Shown here piece by piece: positions 45,152-53,887 of a DNA stretch of 64,000 nt. The stretch is from Methylobacterium sp. Leaf123. GTDB lineage: Bacteria > Pseudomonadota > Alphaproteobacteria > Rhizobiales > Beijerinckiaceae. The first letter of the stretch is position 1, and every line of letters starts with the position of its first letter. The DNA is taken from positions 124,001-188,000 of the forward strand of contig NZ_LMNS01000037.1 in NCBI RefSeq assembly GCF_001423405.1, written 5' to 3'. Made by a program: the position numbers and the translations under genes. Under the pieces are notes generated by a model. It did no database searches and was not told the origin of the DNA. It saw only the letters and a list, made by a program, of their open reading frames with translations.

Positions 45152-46681
45152 ATGTCGCGCCCCTGGCCCCATCCGAAGACCGGCGTCTTCTGGTTCCGAA
45201 GGCGGGTGCCGAAGGACTTGCTGGCCCTCGTCGGCCGGCGGGAGGAGAAGGCGAGCCTCGCGACGAAGGACGTCGGCGAGGCCAAGCGCCGCCACGCCGC
45301 GCATGCCGCCCAGGTCGAAGCCCGCTGGGCGAACCTGCGGGCCGGCGTGCGGCGGCTCAACCTGCTTGAGGTCAACGCAATCGCGGGCGAGGTCTACGAC
45401 GACCTGATCGCCAAGTTCCAGGTCGGCCGGTTCTCGCCGGTCTACAACCTGGCCACGACCGGGATCATCGAGCGGTTCGTGGAGGATACCGGTTCGACGA
45501 ACCGCGCGGCGTTCCTGCGACTGTACGGGCCGGAGATCGACGGTCACCTCGCCCGAAAAGGGTTGGTCGTCGATCCGGAGACGCGAGGCTCCCTGGAGTA
45601 TGCGATCGCCAAGGCGATCCTTCAGGCGAACACGCAGAGCCTGAAGTACCTCGACGGGGATTTCAGCCCGGATCCGATGGCCGGGCGCTTTCCCAAGATG
45701 CCGGCCAAGCCGGTCACGGTCGCCCTGCCGCTCGACGAATGGTTCTCGAAATACGCCGAGGCCTCGAAGCTCGCCGCCTCGACCCGGAAGCGGTGGCGGC
45801 CGGCCCTGGCGACGCTGGAGGCGTCCGTCGGGCACGGCGATCTCGCCCGCGTCACCCCGGACAACATCGCCGACTGGGTCGACGCCCTGGCCGCGGACGG
45901 GCGCGCCGACAAGACCATCCGCGATGTCTACCTTGCTTCAGCCAAGGCGCTGTTCGGATGGATGCAGGGCAAGCGGAAGATCGCCGCGAACCCTTGCGCC
46001 GGCCTACGCGTGAAGGTGGTCGAGGGACCCGTCCTGCGCGAACGCTACTTCACCGAGATGGAGATCACGACCATCCTCGCGGCATCCCTCGCGTCCCAGC
46101 GGGGTCGCCTGAGCGCCGAGCAGGCTGCGGCCCGCCGCTGGGTGCCCTGGCTGTGCGCCTACTCCGGCGCACGGGTCGGCGAGGTGACGCAGCTGCGCCG
46201 CGAGGACATTCGCTTCGAGGGCGGGGTGCGGTTCTTTCGCATCACGCCGGAAGCCGGCACGGTGAAGACGAAGCGGTTCCGCGACGTCCCGATCCACCCG
46301 CACCTGATCGAGATGGGTTTCCTCGACTATGTCGACACGCGATCAAAGGAGCTGTTCTTCGACAAGGCGCGGGGCCGCGGCGGTTCGGACGCCAACCCGC
46401 TCTCGAAGAAGGTTGGGGAACGACTGGCGGCCTGGGTCCGGAAGCTCGGGATCACCGACGTCGGCGTGGACCCCAACCACGGCTGGCGGCACAGCTTCAA
46501 GACACGCGGGCGGCAGGGCGGGATGAGGGACTCGGTCCTCGACGCCATCCAGGGTCACGCACCGGACACCGAAGGCCGGAAGTACGGAGGATTCACGATC
46601 AGGGTGATGGCGAGCGAGATGGAGCTGTTCCCACGGTACACGCTCGCTCACACGGATCGCGAGGCCGAAGTTCCCGTTTGA
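45152..46681 (+). CDS. phage-type tyrosine recombinase (DUF6538 N-terminus)
   Basis: A 509-residue site-specific integrase. The N-terminal arm-binding part, HPKTGVFWFRRRVPKDLLALVGRREEKASL, is of the DUF6538 type. A SAM-like core-binding domain covers about residues 190-290. Catalytic residues are visible: Arg I in AYSGARVGEVTQLRRED, a hairpin Lys in AGTVKTKRFRDV, H-x-x-R in HGWRHSFKTRGR, and the nucleophile Tyr in GRKYGGFT. It probably moved the element that lies to its right or left; the tns module ends 320 bp upstream. The ATG at 45152 gives MSRPWPH. Confidence 0.92.
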   Translation: MSRPWPHPKTGVFWFRRRVPKDLLALVGRREEKASLATKDVGEAKRRHAAHAAQVEARWANLRAGVRRLNLLEVNAIAGEVYDDLIAKFQVGRFSPVYNLATTGIIERFVEDTGSTNRAAFLRLYGPEIDGHLARKGLVVDPETRGSLEYAIAKAILQANTQSLKYLDGDFSPDPMAGRFPKMPAKPVTVALPLDEWFSKYAEASKLAASTRKRWRPALATLEASVGHGDLARVTPDNIADWVDALAADGRADKTIRDVYLASAKALFGWMQGKRKIAANPCAGLRVKVVEGPVLRERYFTEMEITTILAASLASQRGRLSAEQAAARRWVPWLCAYSGARVGEVTQLRREDIRFEGGVRFFRITPEAGTVKTKRFRDVPIHPHLIEMGFLDYVDTRSKELFFDKARGRGGSDANPLSKKVGERLAAWVRKLGITDVGVDPNHGWRHSFKTRGRQGGMRDSVLDAIQGHAPDTEGRKYGGFTIRVMASEMELFPRYTLAHTDREAEVPV

Positions 46682-46731
46682 GCCGTTGGGAGCCTTCGAA
46701 GAGGCGGACGGAAAATGGCTCCGCAGACCTC

Positions 46732-48477
46732 CTAGGCGAACAACGACAGAAGGGTCCGGCTCGATGCGTTGGCGATGCTAAGCCCTTGCACGGCGAGTTC
46801 CCGCTGGGTCTGCAGCGCCTTCAACTTGCTTACCTCCGTCTCGATATCCGCATCGACCAAGACGCCGATGGCACGTTCGTTGGTCTTGACGAGCGCGTCG
46901 AGGAACATCCTCTGGCCTTCGACGAGCGTCTTGCCCGCGCCAAGTCGCGTACCGGCATCGGTCACGCTTCCGATGGCCGTTTCGACATCCCGGATGACGT
47001 CCAGGAGCGTAGCGTCCCCCAAGGGACCAGTCATATCCGAGACGTCGAGCGTGGCGATCGCGTGGCCGGAGGCGCCGGCCGTGTCGAGCAACCCGCGGAC
47101 CGGTACCGGCGGACTGCCGTCGCGGCCAACGGCAGAACTGGGGCGAGATGACACGAAATATTCGCCCCCGACAGCGGACTGACCCGGCGTGAACCCGAAG
47201 GCGGCGGCGTCGGGGCCGCCGACCGTGACGTGCGCCGAGGGGCCTTCCAGACTGTTGCTGGCGGAAAACCGGCTTTGGCTGCCATCGTATTGGGCCCACA
47301 TCGAGAAGCCGACATCGGTCCGGTTGTCCGCATGGCGCCAGAACATCCAAGCCATCTCGTGGAACGTCACCGAGGTCAGGTCGGCAGGCGGCGGTTGGCT
47401 GTTCGCGTCGAAGGTGAAGGTGACCGAGGACGTGCCGTCGCCGAGCGTGACGCTCTTCGAGTTCGTGCCCGACAGGTCGATATTCTGATAGGCGTTCGTC
47501 GCGGTGGCAAAGGGGCGACTGAAACGAAGATCCGGTGCCGGGGCGACGGCAAGGTCGGCGCTGACATGTCCTACGCTCGGCTGGACCGCCTGCAGGCTGA
47601 GCGACGCCGCGGCACCGGTCGCGGTGGTGGCGAAGCTCAGGCGTCCGTCCGCCGTCAGCGCCGCGGTAACGTTACCCGTCCCGCCCCATGAGGCGATCTG
47701 GGCCTCGATCGCTTCGGTCAGTTCGGCAGGGGTGACCGCCGCCAGATCGGTAACCCGTGACGCCAGGGTTGTCCCGTTCACGCGGATGTCGTTCGATCCG
47801 TCCTCCGTGGTCACCCGCAAGCTGACCTCCAGCGGTCCCGTGAAGTCCGCACGCCCGTTGCTTGCGAAGGCGGGGCTCATCGCCAAAGGCAGGGGGCCGG
47901 TGATCGTCGCCGGTGTCGGCTCGATCCGGACGAAGGTGGCGCTGGCGTCGTAGAGCTTGAGCGCCTCGATATCGACCGGGAAGGTCGAGAAGCCCACCGT
48001 ACCCGAGGGCGCGCGGGAGAACCCTGCGACGATGTCCTCGCTTGCGCGGTAGGTGGCGGATCCGGAGTCGACCGAGAGCCAATTCCGGCCGGCCGATACG
48101 GATGTGTCGGCGGTGGCCCGCATCCGGGCCTGGATCGCGGCGACCTCAGTCTGGATCTTGGGCCGGTCGACGCCGGTTGTCAGGGCGGTCTGGAGCGTCG
48201 CGCGTAGCGTCCGGAGATCGGATAGGACACCGTCGATGCCAGCATAGGCCACATCGAACGCCGCGGCACCCAAGCCGAGCGTGTCGACCACCGCGCGCAA
48301 CGAGGCGTTGTCGGTTCGGATCGCCGTCGCGATCGACCAGTAGGCCGCGCTGTCCGAGGCGGTCGAGATCCTCTGCCCCGTCGCCAGGCGATTGCCGGTC
48401 GTGGCGAGTTGCGCCGTGATGCCCTTGAGCGTCCCGAGCGCCGTCAGGGCGGCGGTGTTCGTCGAAAGGCTCGTCAC
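46732..48477 (-). CDS. flagellin, third copy (FlaA-like)
   Basis: A 581-residue flagellin. The N-terminal helix TSLSTNTAALTALGTLKGITAQLATTGNRLATGQRISTASD is the conserved D0/D1 motif. The C-terminal helix NERAIGVLVDADIETEVSKLKALQTQRELAVQGLSIANASSRTLLSLF is the matching end. The central region, about residues 150-480, is long, with VSLRVTTEDGSNDIRVNGTTL-type strands. That makes this protein 150 residues longer than the two cassette flagellins. It differs clearly from them and is closer to the classical rhizobial flagellin pattern. The gene reads in the same direction as the cluster of small secreted-protein genes to its right. Confidence 0.92.
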   Translation of the reverse strand: MTSLSTNTAALTALGTLKGITAQLATTGNRLATGQRISTASDSAAYWSIATAIRTDNASLRAVVDTLGLGAAAFDVAYAGIDGVLSDLRTLRATLQTALTTGVDRPKIQTEVAAIQARMRATADTSVSAGRNWLSVDSGSATYRASEDIVAGFSRAPSGTVGFSTFPVDIEALKLYDASATFVRIEPTPATITGPLPLAMSPAFASNGRADFTGPLEVSLRVTTEDGSNDIRVNGTTLASRVTDLAAVTPAELTEAIEAQIASWGGTGNVTAALTADGRLSFATTATGAAASLSLQAVQPSVGHVSADLAVAPAPDLRFSRPFATATNAYQNIDLSGTNSKSVTLGDGTSSVTFTFDANSQPPPADLTSVTFHEMAWMFWRHADNRTDVGFSMWAQYDGSQSRFSASNSLEGPSAHVTVGGPDAAAFGFTPGQSAVGGEYFVSSRPSSAVGRDGSPPVPVRGLLDTAGASGHAIATLDVSDMTGPLGDATLLDVIRDVETAIGSVTDAGTRLGAGKTLVEGQRMFLDALVKTNERAIGVLVDADIETEVSKLKALQTQRELAVQGLSIANASSRTLLSLFA

Positions 48478-48589
48478 GGGTCTGCTCTTGTTGAATCATG
48501 CCGCGTTCGTTCGAGGTGGCGCGAGGCACCCGGCGGCCCGCTCGCCCTCATCCCCGGCATAGGGCAGGCAGTAGTCATCGGGACGCCGA

Positions 48590-49207
48590 TTAAGGAGCGG
48601 TTGCCGGGCCAGGTCGCTCGACGGCGGAGCGCACGCGTTCCTCCGCCAGCCTTTCGAACGCGCGCTTCAGCCCGAACTCCCGGCCCGTCCGGCGCCCCTT
48701 CGGATCGACCGGACGGACATCGTCGATCCTCCACCAGCCATCCTCCTCGACGAAGGCGACCACGATGCTGCGGTTGAACGACGGCAACGGCGCGTCCTCG
48801 TTCGTGTAGTGCAGCGTCGCCGTGGCGGATGCCTTCACCGGATTGGCCGCATGGTCGTATCGCAGGCCGGCAACCTCCACGACCCTGTCGGGCACGTCGT
48901 ATCCGAAGCCGAGAATGGTCGGCCCCAGATTGTCCTCGTCCCTCGGAACGGCATCGTAGGCAGCCTTGAAGCCTTTGGAGAGCAGGCCCGTCATGTTGCC
49001 GTTCTTCTCCAGACGCATCTGATCGGCGATGAGCTGAACCGGATCGAGCGTGGCCCGTCGGGCGGCCGAGGCATCGGGTCGACCGCTGGGCGTCGTCGGG
49101 TTCTCGCGCGGCCCCGGGACCTGCGTCGGCGCAGGCCCCGCGCTTACAGCCGCCCCGAGGCAAACCAGTACGGCAGCGGCTGGCAGTCCGAGTTTCACGG
49201 TACGCAT
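48590..49207 (-). CDS. periplasmic DUF3828/NTF2-like protein
   Basis: A 205-residue secreted protein. The signal peptide reads KLGLPAAAVLVCLGAAVSAG. The mature part has LDPVQLIADQMRLEKNGNMTGLLSKGFKAAYDAV, then strands ending VVAFVEEDGWWRIDDVRPV. That is a pattern seen in DUF3828-type NTF2-like proteins. The C-terminus is basic. A ribosome binding site GGAG lies seven bases before the ATG at 49207; an in-frame ATG two codons earlier is possible. It belongs to the leftward cluster from the flagellin at 50634 to the one at 46732. Confidence 0.7.
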   Translation of the reverse strand: MRTVKLGLPAAAVLVCLGAAVSAGPAPTQVPGPRENPTTPSGRPDASAARRATLDPVQLIADQMRLEKNGNMTGLLSKGFKAAYDAVPRDEDNLGPTILGFGYDVPDRVVEVAGLRYDHAANPVKASATATLHYTNEDAPLPSFNRSIVVAFVEEDGWWRIDDVRPVDPKGRRTGREFGLKRAFERLAEERVRSAVERPGPATAP

Positions 49208-49269
49208 GTCCATCTCCGTACGTTTGCCGGCGCGGGGAAGGTCGTCGTCTCGCCGAGCTTGAGGGCGGC

Positions 49270-49599
49270 TCACCGATCCGCGATCGCGAGGGTTCCGTCC
49301 GCCTGCTTGAAGAAGCGCCCCGTGCTCACGCCCCTGTCGACGCCGTTGATGGCGAAGCTGATTTCGCAGACGTGGCCGGGCACTCCTATGGCGGGCTTGC
49401 ACCCATGGGATTTGAAGGCCGAGAGCATCGGCTCCGGCGGTGGCCGACTGCTGATCAGGGCCATTCCGGCCACATGGATCTTGTAGGAGGCCATCAACGC
49501 GTTCGTGATGGCTCGCCTCATCGCCGATTCCGTCGGCTCGTCGCTGCAGGCCGCGAGCGTCAGGCAGAGGCCCGCTGCGAGGAAGGTTGCACTCTTCAT
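49270..49599 (-). CDS. small lipoprotein
   Basis: A 109-residue lipoprotein: MKSATFLAAGLCLTLAACSDEPTES has a lipobox (LAAC) with Cys about residue 18. The mature part contains Cys pairs (SHGCKPAI, HVCEISFAI) and ends GRFFKQADGTLAIAD. It is paralogous to the lipoprotein at 50218-50559 (CSDEPTEAAM…CKPA…GRFVKAADGTL). Function unknown. Confidence 0.78.
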   Translation of the reverse strand: MKSATFLAAGLCLTLAACSDEPTESAMRRAITNALMASYKIHVAGMALISSRPPPEPMLSAFKSHGCKPAIGVPGHVCEISFAINGVDRGVSTGRFFKQADGTLAIADR

Positions 49600-49744
49600 G
49601 GGTCGGTGGTCCTGATTTGGAGACGATGCGTCCGGACGACCGGACGTGCCGTCACCGGACGGGGGCGGGTGTCGAGGGGGCGATCGAGGGCGTGGCCGGC
49701 GGGCGATGGGACGAGCCCTGCCCGCCGGGTCCGAAGGCCGAGCT

Positions 49745-50206
49745 TCAGGGCATGGCGATGCGGTAGGTCTTGCGGCCGGTCGGGCAGCAGTGGCTGTCGC
49801 CGCGTCGCGGCACGGCGACCGCGAAGGTCGCGGTCCGATCGCCGAAAGTGACCTTGCCCGCCAACGGGTTCCGGACCTCCGTAAGGGTCCGGAGATGCCG
49901 CCAGCCCGTCTGGCCGGCCCGGAAGATCGCGGCCGCGGTCGCGGTGGAGTTGCCGGTGGGATCCGGCAGGTAGGTCACGAAGGCAATCGCCGTCGATGCG
50001 TCCGGCGAGGACCGAAGTTCGACATGCGTGTCGTCGTCCATCGTGCAGCGGCGATCGTTGCCGTTCGGATCGACACAGACGATCGACCGGTCGGTGCCGA
50101 ACCAGGACCGGACAGCCTCCGGCAGTTCGACGGCGGATGCGGTTCCCGCCTGCAAAAGGAGGAGAATGGCGGCAAGGCAGATCCCGCAAGGGTTAGGTCT
50201 CGACAT
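49745..50206 (-). CDS. secreted protein of unknown function
   Basis: A 153-residue protein with a signal peptide (CLAAILLLLQAGTASA). Cys-containing loops (SIVCVDPNGNDRRCTMDD and SHCCPTGRKTYRI) and a central beta-rich segment follow. No family recognised. A GTG at 50221 overlaps the stop of the preceding lipoprotein gene (GTGA); the ATG at 50206 gives the better signal peptide. Confidence 0.7.
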   Translation of the reverse strand: MSRPNPCGICLAAILLLLQAGTASAVELPEAVRSWFGTDRSIVCVDPNGNDRRCTMDDDTHVELRSSPDASTAIAFVTYLPDPTGNSTATAAAIFRAGQTGWRHLRTLTEVRNPLAGKVTFGDRTATFAVAVPRRGDSHCCPTGRKTYRIAMP

Positions 50207-50217
50207 CGTATGCAGCC

Positions 50218-50559
50218 TCACTCGACCATCGTGAGGGTGCCGTCGGCCGCCTTGACGAAGCGGCCATTGGCTTTGCTGCCGCGGCTTCCGTTAACCGTCG
50301 CCTCGAACTCGCAGCGGTATCCGGCGTCGGGCTGGGCCGGTTTGCAGCTGATCTTTCGAAAATCCTCGATCACGGGCATCGGCTGAGGCTGCCGACGCTG
50401 TCCCATCATGGTGGCGGGCGCAGCGGCCTGCTGCCGGGACATGCGGGACATGAAGTCGTTCATGGCCTTCACCATCGCCGCTTCGGTCGGCTCGTCGCTG
50501 CAGGCGCCGAGAGCCAGGCCGAGCACGGCCAGCAGGGGAAACACGGGTTTGGGGAGCAT
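50218..50559 (-). CDS. small lipoprotein, paralogue of 49270-49599
   Basis: A 113-residue lipoprotein: signal peptide KPVFPLLAVLGLALGACSDEP, lipobox LGAC, mature C-terminal part FRKISCKPAQPDAGYRCEFEATVNG and GRFVKAADGTLTMVE. It shares the CSDEPTEAAM start and the GRF.K..DGTL end with the lipoprotein at 49270-49599, indicating a local duplication. It is the first gene behind the terminator-like hairpin of flagellin copy 2. Confidence 0.8.
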   Translation of the reverse strand: MLPKPVFPLLAVLGLALGACSDEPTEAAMVKAMNDFMSRMSRQQAAAPATMMGQRRQPQPMPVIEDFRKISCKPAQPDAGYRCEFEATVNGSRGSKANGRFVKAADGTLTMVE

Positions 50560-50598
50560 GGGACTTGTCCGCCGAGGTCGATAAGGGGCGCGGATGGT

Positions 50599-50620
50599 GG
50601 GCGGCGGATGACGGCCGCCC
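50599..50620 (-). terminator. hairpin behind flagellin copy 2
   Basis: GGGCGGC…GCCGCCC, a perfect 7-bp stem with an 8-base loop, lies 14 bp after the flagellin stop on the minus strand. It has no T-run. It matches in position the hairpin behind the other cassette flagellin. Confidence 0.6.
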
Positions 50621-50633
50621 GTGGTTTCGGCGA

Positions 50634-51929
50634 TCAGCGCAGGAGCTGGAGAATGCCCTGGTTGGCCTGGTTGGCGAGCGAGAGCGCCGAGATGCCGAGC
50701 GACTGCCGCGTCGACAGCGCCTGGGAGTTGGCCGCCTCCTCGTTCATGTCGGCATTGGTCAGGTTCGCCGCCCCCGTTTCGAGCACGTTGACGAGGTTCT
50801 TCGTGAAGTCCTGGCGCGTCTGCACCACCGACAGGTTCGAGCCCAGCGTCGAGGACAAGGAGTTCAGGGACGTCAGCGCATTGGTGAGGGTGTTGGAGGC
50901 CTTCGTCAGGTCGGCGTTGTTCTGCACGCCGAAATCCGCACCCGGTTGTGTCGACGCGCTGTCGACGAGGCTGCCGATGCCAAGGCTGGAAGCGGTGAGG
51001 GCGTCGCCCTGCACGTCGAGCTTGGACTGCGCGCCGCCGGTCTTCTCGTTGAAGACCACCGTGAGCTTGTCGCCGGCCAGCAGGTTGGTGCCGTTGAAGC
51101 CGGCGTCCTGAGCCGCCTGGTTGATCTGGGTGCGCAGGTTCTTGAACTGGTCGACCAGGGCCGAACGCTGTGCCGAGGTGCCACCGCCGGTCACCCCGCT
51201 CGTCGTGGCCGTGCCGAATAGGAGGGCGGTGTCCGCCGTGGAGGCCGCGAAGGTGCCCGCAGTCGTAGCGCCGAGGCTGACGGTGAGCGCGTCCGAGCCG
51301 CTGCCCGTCACGCTCAGGAGGCCGTTGGAATCGACCGAGGCGTTCGCGATGCCCGACTTGTTGATCGCGTTGACGACGTCGCCGACGGTGTCGGTCGCGG
51401 CGACCGTGTAGGTGTAGACGGCATTGCCGGCCGTGAGCTGCACCTGGTTGGCGGCACTGGCGCTGAGGCCGAGGTTGCCGCTGGCGGAGCCCGTCGCGGG
51501 CGCGGCGGTGCCGAGCACGGTCTTGGCCATGGCGACGTCGCGCTGGCTCTTGCCCGTGGTGCTCGCCTCGCCGGAGCTGCCCAGCGCCACGGTGCCGGCG
51601 ACCTTCGGCAGGTTGGTGGCCGCGTTCGACTGCGCTTGGCTGACCACCGACTGGAGTTGCTTCACCAGCGAGGTGACGGTGTCGATGCCCTTGGCGGCGG
51701 CCTGGATGGTCTGGATGCCGTTGGAGATGCCGTCGAGCAGGCCGGACAGGGCGGTGGAACGGTTCGAGAGGTTCTGGGCGGTGAAGAAGTTCACCGGGTT
51801 GTCGAGGGCCGAGTTGACCTTCTTGCCGGTGGAAAGCCGGCCCTGGTTCGTGGCGGCCAGGCCGGCGGTGTCCTGCAGCGAGAGCAGGTTCTGCCGCGTA
51901 GCGGCGGACAGGGTGATGGACGAGGACAT
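50634..51929 (-). CDS. flagellin with DUF1522 domain (cassette copy 2)
   Basis: A 431-residue flagellin, equal in length to the one at 33680-34975 and differing at scattered positions (for example SSSITLSAATRQNLL for PSSVTLSSATRQNLL, and SNRSTALSG for SNRSAALSG). The N-terminal helix, the DUF1522-type segment (VYTYTVAATDTVGDVVNAINKSG) and the C-terminal helix ending ANQGILQLLR are all intact. AAGG about ten bases before the ATG at 51929 could serve as a ribosome binding site. It is the last gene of the leftward recombinase-AraC-flagellin cassette. The near identity of the two flagellins suggests an old duplication kept under selection or gene conversion. Confidence 0.93.
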   Translation of the reverse strand: MSSSITLSAATRQNLLSLQDTAGLAATNQGRLSTGKKVNSALDNPVNFFTAQNLSNRSTALSGLLDGISNGIQTIQAAAKGIDTVTSLVKQLQSVVSQAQSNAATNLPKVAGTVALGSSGEASTTGKSQRDVAMAKTVLGTAAPATGSASGNLGLSASAANQVQLTAGNAVYTYTVAATDTVGDVVNAINKSGIANASVDSNGLLSVTGSGSDALTVSLGATTAGTFAASTADTALLFGTATTSGVTGGGTSAQRSALVDQFKNLRTQINQAAQDAGFNGTNLLAGDKLTVVFNEKTGGAQSKLDVQGDALTASSLGIGSLVDSASTQPGADFGVQNNADLTKASNTLTNALTSLNSLSSTLGSNLSVVQTRQDFTKNLVNVLETGAANLTNADMNEEAANSQALSTRQSLGISALSLANQANQGILQLLR

Positions 51930-52096
51930 CGGCGAGACCTTCGAGGGTCGCGGGGATCGCGACGACCTGCGAAGTTTCGGGTCCGAGGCCTTGCCCGCCG
52001 GGTGGACGTTTCGCGCCGTCCGACACGAGGAGCGGACGAACCGTCTCGGATCGCGGATGTTTCGTCTCGCGCGTCCGGCGCTTGCTTCAGCCCGGG

Positions 52097-53062
52097 TCAC
52101 AGCTCCCGCAGCCAAGCCATGGGTGCGGCGTCCGGTGTCGAGAGATGGGCATCGTCCCGGGATGAGGACACATCCGCAGGCCAGAGCCCGTATCGGCGGT
52201 GGAAGGCCCGGCTGAAGACGCGGTCGCTGGCGAAGCCGCATTCATGGGCGAGCCGGGCGACCATCGGCCTTCGCCCTTTGGCGGTGCTGAGCCGCCGCAT
52301 CGCCAACGCCAGCCGACGGTCGCGGATGTAGGTGGCGATGCCCCCATCGCCGCCGAACGCTCGATACAGCGATGCCCGCGACAGCCCGAAATTCGCCATC
52401 AGCATCGGTGCATCGACGACCGCGAGGTTGGCTTCGATGAAGCGTCGGATTGCGATGCCGGTTGGATCGATCGACCCATCCCAGCCGCGCTCAGCCGTGT
52501 GCGCAAGGACGGCCCGGCACAGCGCGAGCGTTGCTGGTACGAGATGGGGTGCCGGCAGACAGGTGGCGAGATTACACAGGTGGTCGGCCAGAAGGCGGAT
52601 CATGGGGAGCCCGGCTCCGAGAATCCTTCCGTGCCGGACCGGGATACCATCGGCACCGTCCGCCAGAAGCCGGCGAGGCAGGACGAGTTCGACGCCGACG
52701 GATGCCTCAGCTTCGATCCGGATGGCGCGCGCGAGGTCGAGCAAGACGATGTCACCGGGGCCGGCCTCGCCGACCGACCCACCGATGTCGATGCGCGCCC
52801 GACCGCGGCCGTGGGTGCGCAGGACGAGATGATCGAGCGCCTGCCGAACGGCGAGGGATTCCGAGCGCTTGATCGTCTGTGCCGGTGCCTCGAAGTCACC
52901 GAGGATCGCGTCACCGAGATGGTGGTAGCGATGGAAGGCGCCGACGGGCACCGGCGTGGCGGGGTCGAGACGCACCTCCATCAGGGGGGCGAGGCTGGCG
53001 ATCCAGGCCCGGCCGCGCCGCGCATCCTGCGGGATGTGCGCGAAACGGTGCTCGACGATCAC
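52097..53062 (-). CDS. AraC-family transcription regulator (cassette copy 2)
   Basis: A 321-residue regulator, paralogous to 31908-32891 throughout (MIVEHRFAHI / MIIDHRFDHI; FHRYHHLGDAILGDFEAPAQTIKR / FHRYHHMNQLVFGEIDASPQTIER). The C-terminal double helix-turn-helix is ANFGLSRASLYRAFGGDG and RDRRLALAMRRL…LAHECGFASDRVFSRAFHRRYGL. It is more diverged from its partner than the flagellins are from each other. Its start is 58 bp downstream of the recombinase stop and its stop is 167 bp before the flagellin start. Confidence 0.92.
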   Translation of the reverse strand: MIVEHRFAHIPQDARRGRAWIASLAPLMEVRLDPATPVPVGAFHRYHHLGDAILGDFEAPAQTIKRSESLAVRQALDHLVLRTHGRGRARIDIGGSVGEAGPGDIVLLDLARAIRIEAEASVGVELVLPRRLLADGADGIPVRHGRILGAGLPMIRLLADHLCNLATCLPAPHLVPATLALCRAVLAHTAERGWDGSIDPTGIAIRRFIEANLAVVDAPMLMANFGLSRASLYRAFGGDGGIATYIRDRRLALAMRRLSTAKGRRPMVARLAHECGFASDRVFSRAFHRRYGLWPADVSSSRDDAHLSTPDAAPMAWLREL

Positions 53063-53120
53063 CGGACCGCTACTGGCAGCTGGTCCGCTCGCTCACGAGT
53101 GCGACCACCCGAGAGGCCCG

Positions 53121-53720
53121 CTACCACATGCGAGCGGCGATCTCCTGTTCCTCGGCACCCATCACGTCGGCATAGATGGCCGTGGTCGCCATGCTGGCAT
53201 GACCGAGCCAGCGCTGCAGCAGGTTGAGCGGCACGCCCGAGCGCACGGCGTGCACGCCGAAGCCGTGGCGCAGCCCCTTCGGCGAGGCCGCGCTCGCGCC
53301 GACCCCGGCGGCCCGCATCACCCGCTTCACGTGCCGCCATGCGGTGGAGCGGGCCATCGGCCACAGCTGCGCATCTGGTGCCCCGGCACCATGAACCCGT
53401 GCGAGCGCGGTCAGGAGTTTGGCCGGGACCGGCACCTCGCGCACAAGGCCGCTGCGACGCTTCTTGAGACAGCGGACAGTGACGATCCGGCCGTCGTGAT
53501 CGATGTCGGCATGGGTCAGGCCGAGCGCTTCGCTGACCCGGCAACCTGTCCAGGCCAGGGTCAGGCACAGCGTCCCGATCTCGGGCGGCTCGGTCGAGGC
53601 GGCCTCCAGGAAGCGCATTCGCTCGCCGGGTGTGAGGTATTTGCGCCGGCCCCGGACGGTGTGGAGCGTCATGCCGACGGTCGGCGAAGTGCGGAGCATG
53701 CTGGCGGGTCCCGGGACCAT
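53121..53720 (-). CDS. short tyrosine recombinase, FimB/FimE-sized (cassette copy 2)
   Basis: A 199-residue tyrosine recombinase consisting of the catalytic domain only, highly similar to 31079-31669. Catalytic residues: Arg in WTGCRVSEALGL, Lys in CLKKRRSG, K-x-x-R in SPKGLRHGFGVHAV (Lys for His), His in RWLGHASMATT, nucleophile Tyr in AIYADVMG. The ATG at 53720 gives MVPGPASML; starts at 53699 or 53672 are also open. The inner site lies 32 bp upstream. The two recombinases may each act on their own switch, on both, or in trans as with FimB and FimE. Confidence 0.9.
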   Translation of the reverse strand: MVPGPASMLRTSPTVGMTLHTVRGRRKYLTPGERMRFLEAASTEPPEIGTLCLTLAWTGCRVSEALGLTHADIDHDGRIVTVRCLKKRRSGLVREVPVPAKLLTALARVHGAGAPDAQLWPMARSTAWRHVKRVMRAAGVGASAASPKGLRHGFGVHAVRSGVPLNLLQRWLGHASMATTAIYADVMGAEEQEIAARMW

Positions 53721-53752
53721 CCGACATGAGCCGGCCGGATGCCGGATCACGG

Positions 53753-53773
53753 GACGGAATTGCCAATTTTGTA
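53753..53773 (+). repeat. inner near-palindromic site, copy 2
   Basis: On the minus strand this reads ACAAAATTGGCAATTCCGT plus one base each side. It matches the inner site of copy 1 in orientation and position before the recombinase ATG. GGGAC…GTACC arms extend its symmetry. Confidence 0.75.
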
Positions 53774-53887
53774 CCACCCCACATTGCCGGCCAGGCGCGC
53801 CTAGGGGCTCGGGAAGCATCCGATGCGATTTTTCAGGAACAAACGATCCAATCTTGCGGCTAAAAGCGTAGAGAGAGGAATGCTTTC

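Noticed and set aside
45739-47151. 470-codon plus-strand open frame
   Set aside because: Overlaps the integrase in another frame and is antisense to the third flagellin; Arg/Gly-rich noise.
50560-52026. upstream part of a long minus-strand frame joined to the lipoprotein at 50218
   Set aside because: It runs out of frame through flagellin copy 2. The real lipoprotein starts at 50559 with a signal peptide.
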